Of a stretch of DNA of 64,000 nt, positions 53,760-60,274 are shown piece after piece. The stretch is taken from assembly GCA_046704745.1 (NCBI GenBank), contig JBJKRL010000139.1:1-64000 (forward strand). Reading direction: 5' to 3'. The first letter of the stretch is position 1, and each line of letters opens with the position of its first letter. The notes below the pieces were generated by a model. That model searched no databases. It saw only the letters and a list, made by a program, of their open reading frames with translations, and was not told the origin of the DNA. The DNA comes from CAWGGS01 sp046704745 (lineage in GTDB: Bacteria > Desulfobacterota > Desulfobulbia > Desulfobulbales > Desulfocapsaceae). The translations under genes were made by a program, and so were the position numbers.

Positions 53760-54916
53760 TGCCGTTTTATCTCCACCGAGCCGCCGAGGCCCACCCGCAG
53801 CAGAGATATATCGCCTTTGGTGATGGTGATCCGTATGGGGATCCGCTGGGCCACCTTGGTGAATTCACCTGCAGAAATATCCCGGGGGGCGAGAGCAAAG
53901 GTTGCGGCCGAGGCCGGCATGATCTTCTCCACTTCGCCGCGGAAGGTTTGGTCCGGGTAGGCATCGATGCTGATGTTGACCGGGGCATCCGGCTTAACCC
54001 CCTGGAGTTTGTTTTCCTCCAACAGGGCCTTCATGTAGAGATCTTTCGGATTGACCAGGGAGAAGACCTGCCTTTCAGATGGAATGATACTGCCTTCGGC
54101 AAAAAAACGTTTGGCCACCCGGCCGTCTATGGGGCTTTTCAGCTTGCACTCAACTACATCCTCTTCGGCTGCCTGCAAAGCGGCGGTGAGTCCTTTGACC
54201 TTGTCGCTTAGTGTCTTGATTTCACCTTCAGTTTCCTGAATTCGGAGTTTTCCTGCCTCAGCCAGTTTGACGCGGTCACGGGCAATGCCCATGGAGGCCT
54301 TAAGGGCGGCTGCCTGTTCATCCAAGGCCTTTTTCTCTTTTTGTTTGGCCGTCAGGTCCGTTGAGATTTTTTCCAGTTGTTGACTGGATATAACATCGGC
54401 CTTATAGAGAGCGGCAAAACGGACCCTGTCGCGTCCTACCTGTTGAATTTGCGCCTCGGCGCTTGCCGCCCTAGCCTTAAGGGCGGCAACCTGACGGGTA
54501 AGTTCATCGACCTGCCCATGGGCGATGGACTCATTGAGGGCGACCTCTTTCTTCAGCCGGTCAAGGTAGATAATCCTGTTTTGTCTCTCTCCTGTGGCCT
54601 CCGCCAGCTGGGCTGCCAGGCGGTCTCGTTTGAGACGGTAGATTTCATCATCGAGAACAGCCAGCACCTCTCCGCGATGGACGGTATCACCTTCCTGTTT
54701 ATACAGTTTTTTCAATCTTCCACTCACCCTGTCAAAACTCACCGAGGTCAGACTGTCGGTGGAGACGAATACGGCATCGGTTACCGCATAGGCTAATCTA
54801 TGCCGGATAAAACGTACAGCCAGAATGAACAGAACAATGATGATGACGACCAGAAATACGGCCAGCTTGGTTTTCCCAGCGATTTTTTTGGCAGCCGTGT
54901 GGACCTGTTTTTCCAT
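53756..54916 (-). CDS. EmrA/HlyD-type periplasmic adaptor
   Basis: A 386-residue membrane fusion protein. A single N-terminal TM helix (about 17-38) is followed by a biotinyl-lipoyl-like half (SGRLKKLYKQEGDTVHRGEVLAVLDD), a long coiled-coil hairpin (about 100-260) and a C-terminal beta-barrel domain. It bridges the EmrB-like pump to an outer-membrane channel for export of drugs or other hydrophobic compounds. A TetR-type palindrome lies 55 bp upstream. Confidence 0.93.
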   Translation of the reverse strand: MEKQVHTAAKKIAGKTKLAVFLVVIIIVLFILAVRFIRHRLAYAVTDAVFVSTDSLTSVSFDRVSGRLKKLYKQEGDTVHRGEVLAVLDDEIYRLKRDRLAAQLAEATGERQNRIIYLDRLKKEVALNESIAHGQVDELTRQVAALKARAASAEAQIQQVGRDRVRFAALYKADVISSQQLEKISTDLTAKQKEKKALDEQAAALKASMGIARDRVKLAEAGKLRIQETEGEIKTLSDKVKGLTAALQAAEEDVVECKLKSPIDGRVAKRFFAEGSIIPSERQVFSLVNPKDLYMKALLEENKLQGVKPDAPVNISIDAYPDQTFRGEVEKIMPASAATFALAPRDISAGEFTKVAQRIPIRITITKGDISLLRVGLGGSVEIKRQ

Positions 54917-54970
54917 AAATAGCTCTTGTTGCTCTGGCAGATATTCGGAGGTTGTCGGTATGACTGAGAG

Positions 54971-54990
54971 TTGACCGAACGTTCAATCAA
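54971..54990 (-). promoter_or_regulatory. TetR-type operator upstream of the efflux genes
   Basis: TTGAccGAACGTTCaaTCAA is a palindrome built on GAACGTTC with TTGA/TCAA flanks, the form of operators bound by TetR/AcrR repressors. It lies 55 bp upstream of the adaptor start. On the minus strand its TTGATT could double as a -35 box. No TetR gene is in the window, so the repressor would be elsewhere; the assignment is inference. Confidence 0.6.
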
Positions 54991-55079
54991 TTGGCAAATC
55001 CCACCTATCCTAATGCATCAAGTAGACCAAGACAAGGCTTTTTCAGACATGTCATTAGACGAAAATCGGTCAAAACCGA

Positions 55080-55168
55080 GGGGCTGCCTTTTCACGGGGC
55101 GCCATAAATCCTTCCCTGGGGGGCTCACCATCCTGGCTGCGGGACACTTGCGACAAGGTTACCTCTCA
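55080..55168 (-). repeat. Palindromic repeat family 1, copy E
   Basis: Read on the minus strand the core GCAGCCAGGATGG...GATTTATGGCGCCCCGTG matches the other copies, with D-type arms (GGTAACCTTGTCGC; TTTTCACGGGG). It lies between the efflux adaptor and the DHH-CBS gene. Confidence 0.82.
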
Positions 55169-55394
55169 GCACCCAGTCATTGAGATCATCCCGATTTTGG
55201 CCATTTATTGCGCCTGTGCCGCAAGAATGGACGTTCAGGCGAAATCCCGGTTAGTTGCCGGAGATTCATTTGTATTTTTTGTTGTATCCATAAGGGGTAT
55301 AAATGGCCGGCCGATGCGGTCCAGCCATGCAGGGGCTGCCGTGTCGTTTGAATTAGGTGGGCACTGTGAAAAAAATTGAAAGCGTAATGGGCAT

Positions 55395-56717
55395 ATGATA
55401 GTGTTCTCATTATATATGGATATCATAACAACGCATAAAAATACTGATTTCGATGGACTTGCCTCTGTGATTGCCGGGACGCTTCTCTATCCCGGAGCCG
55501 TAGGGGTCATTCCCAAATCGGTTAACCGGAATGTGGAGAAGTTTCTCTCGACCCACAAGACCGCTTTCAATATCATCCTTCCCAATGAAGTCAATCATGC
55601 TCAGGTAAAAAGGCTTATCGTTGTCGACACCGATCAATGGCGGCGGCTCGATCGTATGGATAAGCTGAAAAAGAAAAAGGATCTGGAGATCCATATCTGG
55701 GACCATCATCACGATGAGGGTGATATCACAGCCTCCTGGAGTTGCAAGGAAACGGTTGGGGCTACAGTCACCTTGTTGGTCAGGGAAATGAAAAAAAGAA
55801 AAATGGTCCTTTCTCCGCTCGATTCCACTGTTCTCCTGATTGGATTATATGAGGATACCGGTCATTTAAGTTATCCGGGCACCAAGGGCGAGGATGCCTC
55901 TGCCGCCGCTTACCTTTTAGAGAACGGGGCCGATCTTAATGTCGCGGGCTTTTTTTTAGATCCCCCCTATGAGGAGACACACAAAGACATCCTCTTCGAG
56001 ATGATGAAATATACGGAAAAATTCACGCATGGTCATTACACCGTCGGCATCAACGTTGTGAAGCTTGAAAGAAAGGTGCCGATGCTCTCGGGCATTGTCA
56101 GTATGTATAGAACCATCATCAACGCGGATGCCGTTTTCACCATTTTCGTCAATGATGAAACCTGTGCCACGGTTATCGGCCGCAGTGGTGTGGATCAGAT
56201 AAATGTCGGGGCAATCATGAGAAAGTTCGGGGGGGGCGGTCATCCGGCCGCCGGTTCCGTCACGGTGAAGACGAAGGAGTATCTGCCGGGAAAGCTGAAG
56301 CTCATGATCATAGAATTGATCAAAGAAAGCAGGGCGGGTGGCGCAATCGTTGCCGACCTGATGTCCTATCCTGTGACCATGGTGTCTCCTGATACGCCGA
56401 TGTCCGAGGTGAGGTCGATCATGCAGAAAAAGAAGATCAGAGGGATACTGATCGGCGAGGAAACCGGACTGGAGGGGATCATGGTCCTCTGGGATTTCAA
56501 GAAGTTGAAAAAAGAAAAGCAGTGGAATAGCCCGGTCAAAGCTTTTATGGTTCGTAATGTCCAGACCATTTCTCCGGGGATGTTGCCGTCTGAGGCAGCA
56601 GAGATCATGGTGAAGAAAAACATTGGGCATCTACCTGTTGAGCATGAGGGCAAGATCATCGGTATTCTCACACGTACCGACATCCTCACGTATTTTTATG
56701 GGATATTGCCGGAATAA
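55395..56717 (+). CDS. DHH-DHHA1-CBS-CBS protein (nucleotidyltransferase-type N-terminal half without polymerase domain)
   Basis: A 440-residue protein. A DHH phosphoesterase domain (THKNTDFDGLAS; WDHHHDEGD), a DHHA1 domain with GGGGHPAAGS, and two CBS domains (about 315-435) are complete. In many Deltaproteobacteria this DHH-CBS arrangement is the N-terminal part of a longer A-adding tRNA nucleotidyltransferase; here the protein stops after the second CBS unit and no polymerase domain follows, and the next gene in the same direction is unrelated. It may act alone as an adenosine-nucleotide-regulated phosphoesterase. ATG 55395 or 55416 are both possible; neither has a strong ribosome site. 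Confidence 0.88.
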   Translation: MIVFSLYMDIITTHKNTDFDGLASVIAGTLLYPGAVGVIPKSVNRNVEKFLSTHKTAFNIILPNEVNHAQVKRLIVVDTDQWRRLDRMDKLKKKKDLEIHIWDHHHDEGDITASWSCKETVGATVTLLVREMKKRKMVLSPLDSTVLLIGLYEDTGHLSYPGTKGEDASAAAYLLENGADLNVAGFFLDPPYEETHKDILFEMMKYTEKFTHGHYTVGINVVKLERKVPMLSGIVSMYRTIINADAVFTIFVNDETCATVIGRSGVDQINVGAIMRKFGGGGHPAAGSVTVKTKEYLPGKLKLMIIELIKESRAGGAIVADLMSYPVTMVSPDTPMSEVRSIMQKKKIRGILIGEETGLEGIMVLWDFKKLKKEKQWNSPVKAFMVRNVQTISPGMLPSEAAEIMVKKNIGHLPVEHEGKIIGILTRTDILTYFYGILPE

Positions 56718-56800
56718 GAAGCCTTCATTGTTTACAATCAAAGAGATTGAGTATACCTTGCAAAATCAAAATCCATCATCATATCAACCTACAATGAAGC

Positions 56801-57607
56801 ATGCAGACGAAAACAATCGAGTGTAAAAACGGGGCCTATATAACGCAACCTGAAAAGATTTCCTTCCTGGCCGGAGCCTTTCCTTCGTTTTTTTTTTATT
56901 GCGGATTTTTATATATAATATGGACAGCAAGCAGAAAGGCCAGAAGGGGGATTTACAACGATGCAGAATGGTATATGAGCAGTTATGATGTCTTTCACCG
57001 CTTGGAAAAGGTCGGCGTCGATTTTCATATAACTGGCCTTGAAAACTTCCTAAATGTGGAAGGGCCGTGCATTGTGGTCGGCAATCATATGAGCATGATG
57101 GAAACGGTTATCTTGCCGATAATTTTAAGCTCCACCAAGAGATTAACCTACGTTATCAAAGAGAGCCTGCTTTCCTATCCGGTCTTCAAACATGTGATGC
57201 GTTCTCGCAATCCGATTGCCGTAACCCGCACCAACCCCAGACAGGACTTGAAGACGGTCATGGAACAGGGCCTGGAGCGGCTTGAAAATGGGATCTCGAT
57301 CATTGTCTTTCCTCAAACCACAAGATCCCTTACCTTTAATCCGGAGCAGATGAATTCAATAGGCGTGAAACTTGCCAAAAAAGCAGGGGTCCCCATTATC
57401 CCACTTGCCCTGCAGACAAGTGCCTGGGGGAATGGAAACCTGGTTAAAGACCTGGGGAAAATAGACACGGCGAAGAAAGTCTATTTCGCCTTTGATACCC
57501 CTCTAATCGTTAAGGGAAAAGGTGGAGAAGAGCATAGGAGGATTACCGAGTTTATTCAGGCAAAGCTTACGGAATGGGAAAAACTCTCTTTTGTCTCAGC
57601 CGATTAA
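56801..57607 (+). CDS. Lysophospholipid acyltransferase family protein (PlsC-like)
   Basis: A 268-residue membrane-associated acyltransferase with an N-terminal hydrophobic segment (about 20-45). The acyltransferase motif I reads NHMSMME: His96 with Glu101 in place of the usual Asp (HX4E). Motif III reads FPQTTRS instead of FPEGTRS. The 80-bp gap to the DHH-CBS gene suggests linked transcription. Both motif changes keep the geometry of the site, so a shifted substrate is more likely than inactivity. Exact acyl acceptor unknown. Confidence 0.85.
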   Translation: MQTKTIECKNGAYITQPEKISFLAGAFPSFFFYCGFLYIIWTASRKARRGIYNDAEWYMSSYDVFHRLEKVGVDFHITGLENFLNVEGPCIVVGNHMSMMETVILPIILSSTKRLTYVIKESLLSYPVFKHVMRSRNPIAVTRTNPRQDLKTVMEQGLERLENGISIIVFPQTTRSLTFNPEQMNSIGVKLAKKAGVPIIPLALQTSAWGNGNLVKDLGKIDTAKKVYFAFDTPLIVKGKGGEEHRRITEFIQAKLTEWEKLSFVSAD

Positions 57608-57660
57608 CCCGGATTTCTCATGAACCGGCATGGCTGGACCAGGTTGGCCTAGCCTCAACC
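57605..57660 (+). repeat. CCCGGATTTCTCAT-family repeat after the acyltransferase gene
   Basis: TAACCCGGATTTCTCATG contains the gene's stop codon and matches the form at 41714. It continues into CATGGCTGG and GGCCTAGCC, related to the hairpin at 42430. Confidence 0.65.
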
Positions 57661-57802
57661 AAAAAATGAAAATCGGATCTACTGCAATCGACCTTTCGGC
57701 AGAAACGATTTTCAGTTAAACATTGGGCTGGACAACAAGCAACGTACGAATATTTTTAGGAAATGAGTTCAGTAATCTGCAAATGGTTGTTCGATACAAT
57801 AT

Positions 57803-57839
57803 GTAACCAAAGGCGCCCAACGGAGGTGCCCTTGGTTAC
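57803..57839 (+). terminator. Hairpin with GTAACCAA arms
   Basis: GTAACCAAAGGCGCC and GGTGCCCTTGGTTAC form a 15-bp stem (one mismatch, one G-T pair) with a 7-base loop. No T-run follows. It lies 200 bp past the acyltransferase gene and may be a terminator or another repeat. Confidence 0.45.
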
Positions 57840-57873
57840 AAATAAATGATTTTTCTAGGATAAAAGTATAAGC

Positions 57874-57950
57874 GCAACGACGAATCAGGTCAGGTAAGGA
57901 GGTAACGAGTCTGCACAGAAGCACCGTTTTCGGATGGAAACGAGTTAGAG
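57874..57950 (-). repeat. Partial copy of the MITE-like element (family 5)
   Basis: GCAACGACGA, then CCGTTTTCGGATGGAAACGAG, repeat the left half of the 42.6-kb element in inverted order. It overlaps the last few codons of the acidic-protein gene. Confidence 0.5.
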
Positions 57951-58334
57951 ATCGTCGGACTCCAACGAATCATCCTCATCCTCATCCTCAACCTCATCAT
58001 AGTCTTCATCGAGATCATCTTCTTCAAGGTCGTCTTCTTCCAGATCGTCATCCTCGAGGTTTTCGGAATCATCGTCTTCATAGTCGGTATCATCGTCCGG
58101 ATCATCTTCATCATCGACTTGTGATGCCCTGACGGCCTTGGGTATTTTGGACTCAGGGAGAACAATCTCAGTTATTTTGGCAACCTCATCTTGAATGTCC
58201 GGGTCTTTTTGGCAGACACTACAACTTGCTACATGCTGTTCGATAAATGAAACCATGCGGGCGGGCGCCATCGTTTCATCCCGTACACTCAAATACCACG
58301 TTTTTGCAAGCTTGATCAATCTTTCGCACTGCAT
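57945..58334 (-). CDS. Small acidic protein with zinc-finger-like N-terminus
   Basis: A 129-residue protein of two unlike halves. Residues 1-50 look like an anti-sigma-type or zf-HC2-like zinc finger, with FIEQHVASCSVCQ (HxxxCxxC) near residue 32. From residue 70 on it is almost only Asp and Glu, with repeats of EDDDLEEDD type. Such a tail could bind cations or mimic nucleic acid. ATG 58334 has no strong ribosome site. The gene end lies in a partial repeat copy. I do not recognise a named family. Confidence 0.6.
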   Translation of the reverse strand: MQCERLIKLAKTWYLSVRDETMAPARMVSFIEQHVASCSVCQKDPDIQDEVAKITEIVLPESKIPKAVRASQVDDEDDPDDDTDYEDDDSENLEDDDLEEDDLEEDDLDEDYDEVEDEDEDDSLESDDL

Positions 58335-58644
58335 ATTTATATATTTAAAGAGTTTATTGAGGTTGTTTTGACATGAACAAGAAGTTCAATGTCATTGGAA
58401 GTCAAACTTTAATATTAATAATTGAGCTATATATTATAATTAAGAGTTGTTTTCAAGGTCAACTCCTATTAGTATAGGGCCGGTTTTTTGATTTTTGTCT
58501 TTTTTATATGAAAGGCTCTTATGAACAGCGGAATCGCCATGCATAAGAGACGATTTTCATGTTTCGTTGCACCCTTGAAAAGGGGCATAACCACCCCCGA
58601 GGGGTAGCAATGGCTGGCCGCGTTTGGCCAAGCCTTCCTGGTTA
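58335..58644. other. Divergent intergenic region before tRNA-Sec
   Basis: An AT-rich 310-bp stretch separating the acidic-protein start (minus) from tRNA-Sec (plus). It should hold promoters for both, but I cannot assign boxes with confidence. A CCACCCCCGAGGGG hairpin-like segment lies near 58590. Confidence 0.35.
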
Positions 58645-58742
58645 GGAAGTGGATAGGGCACTGGTGGCTCTCCCGGACTTCAAATCCGGTGTGAGGGGTT
58701 AATAGCCTCTCGGGTGGGTTCGATTCCCATGCACTTCCGCCA
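58645..58742 (+). tRNA. selC: tRNA-Sec (anticodon TCA)
   Basis: A 98-base tRNA with genomically encoded CCA (58740-58742). The acceptor arm GGAAGTG pairs with CACTTCC. The anticodon stem CCGGA/TCCGG frames the loop CTTCAAA, giving anticodon TCA at 58680-58682, which reads UGA. A long variable arm (GTGAGG/CCTCTC) and a long D stem are the tRNA-Sec form. The T arm reads TGGGTTCGATTCCCA. It proves selenocysteine use in this organism. Only two bases separate it from the convergent glyQ stop codon. Confidence 0.95.
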
Positions 58743-58744
58743 CC

Positions 58745-59611
58745 CTATTTTAAGAGGGGATGCCCCATCTTTTCTCTCTGGCTGACATATCGTTCGGCCA
58801 CCTTTCTGGCAATATTTCGTATCCTTCCGATGTAACGGGTTCGTTCGGCTACGCTGATGGCCTTCCTGGCATCGAGCAGGTTGAAGGTATGCGAACATTT
58901 CAGACAATAGTCATAGGCAGGAAGAATAAGATCTTTTTCAACAAGCCGTAAAGCCTCCTGTTCGAAGGTTTCGAAAAAGGGGATGAGTTTTTCTACATTT
59001 GCCTCTTCGAAATTAAAGGTGGAGAACTCAACCTCGGCTTGATGGAAGATCTCTCCGTAACTGATAGTATCATTCCAGGCGATGTCATAGACACTTTCCA
59101 CTCCTTGCAAGTACATGGCGATACGTTCCAAGCCATACGTGATTTCAACGGTCGTCGGATGGAGATCAATGGAGCCGGCCAATTGAAAATAGGTGAATTG
59201 GGTGATTTCCATGCCGTCGAGCCATACCTCCCAACCAAGACCTGAGGCTCCTAAAGTAGGGGATTCCCAGTCGTCTTCAACAAATCGAATATCATGCTCC
59301 AGGAGGTCGAGACCGAAACGCTTCAGGCTTTCCAGGTAGAGTTCCTGCACATCCTGGGGGGATGGTTTGAGAACTACTTGATATTGGTAGTAATGCTGAA
59401 GACGGTTGGGGTTGTCGCCGTATCGACCGTCAGTTGGCCGTCTGGAGGGCTGGGGGTAAGCAGACTTCCAGGGTTCGGGACCCAATGCGCGAAGAAGTGT
59501 GGCCGGATGAAAGGTGCCGGCCCCAACCTCCATATCATAGGGTTGTTGAATAATACAGCCTTGACCGGCCCAGTATGCACCTAGTTCAAAAATTATATCT
59601 TGAAAATTCAT
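58745..59611 (-). CDS. glyQ: Glycyl-tRNA synthetase alpha subunit
   Basis: A 288-residue class II synthetase alpha chain. It begins MNFQDIIFELGAYWAGQGC, followed by QPYDMEVGAGTFHPATLLRALGPEPW and the YPQPSRRPTDGRYGDNPNRLQ block, all diagnostic of GlyQ. ATG 59611 follows AGGGGAT; the longer upstream frame is not needed. The beta subunit gene glyS, normally just downstream, is not there: the convergent tRNA-Sec gene occupies that side. So the alpha and beta genes are unlinked, or glyS lies elsewhere. Confidence 0.95.
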   Translation of the reverse strand: MNFQDIIFELGAYWAGQGCIIQQPYDMEVGAGTFHPATLLRALGPEPWKSAYPQPSRRPTDGRYGDNPNRLQHYYQYQVVLKPSPQDVQELYLESLKRFGLDLLEHDIRFVEDDWESPTLGASGLGWEVWLDGMEITQFTYFQLAGSIDLHPTTVEITYGLERIAMYLQGVESVYDIAWNDTISYGEIFHQAEVEFSTFNFEEANVEKLIPFFETFEQEALRLVEKDLILPAYDYCLKCSHTFNLLDARKAISVAERTRYIGRIRNIARKVAERYVSQREKMGHPLLK

Positions 59612-59829
59612 TGAAATCCCCTGTCGTTCAACAATTGTTTGCCTGATGGCGCTGGAGTTGATCAAGGTTTGAAAAATATCCTCTGCAAGGCAAAGTCTTG
59701 ACCATGCCTGCTTGACAATTATACACCGGGCAACCATTATATTCGGTTAAGCTACCAGAGTGCAAGTCCGGGGTGAATCTTTTTCAATTAATAGAGAAGC
59801 ATCGTTCTCTAGGATCGAGAGAGGATCGT

Positions 59830-60240
59830 ATGAAAAAAATTGTGGATATGGTAGAAATTAAAGAAATACTTAAAAAATCACACACCATAGCCGTCGTCGG
59901 ACTCTCTCCCAAAGAAAGCCGGCCGAGCAATCTGGTGGCCCGCTATTTAATGGATGTCGGCTTTAAGGTTGTCCCGGTGAACCCGGGACATAATGAAATT
60001 CTCGGGAAAAAGTGTTATCCCGATCTCTTGGCGATTGACGAACCCGTTGATATAGTCGATATCTTCAGAAAATCCGAAAAGGTTCTGCGGGTTGTTGAAG
60101 ATGCCGTGACCATAGGTGCCAAGGTTGTTTGGATGCAACAGGGAGTCATTAATCATGAGGCGGCAAAACGGGCAAGAGACGCCGGACTTGCTGTTATCAT
60201 GGACCGTTGCCTGAAGATTGATCATAACAATTTATTATAA
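59830..60240 (+). CDS. CoA-binding domain protein (YccU-like)
   Basis: A 136-residue Rossmann-fold protein with the CoA_binding motif TIAVVGLSPKESRPSNLVARYL near residue 20, then VVPVNPGHNEI and VWMQQGVINHEAAKRARDAGL, matching the YccU family. ATG 59830 follows AGAGAGG. It lies 35 bp before uvrA in the same direction. Members bind CoA but their role is not established. Confidence 0.92.
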   Translation: MKKIVDMVEIKEILKKSHTIAVVGLSPKESRPSNLVARYLMDVGFKVVPVNPGHNEILGKKCYPDLLAIDEPVDIVDIFRKSEKVLRVVEDAVTIGAKVVWMQQGVINHEAAKRARDAGLAVIMDRCLKIDHNNLL

Positions 60241-60274
60241 GGATTTTTCTCGTATTACATGAGTTAAGATTAGG

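Noticed and set aside
35998..57950. Repeats read as a CRISPR array (similar units GGATGGAAACGAG at several places).
   Set aside because: The units are kilobases apart, not regularly spaced, and no cas genes are present.
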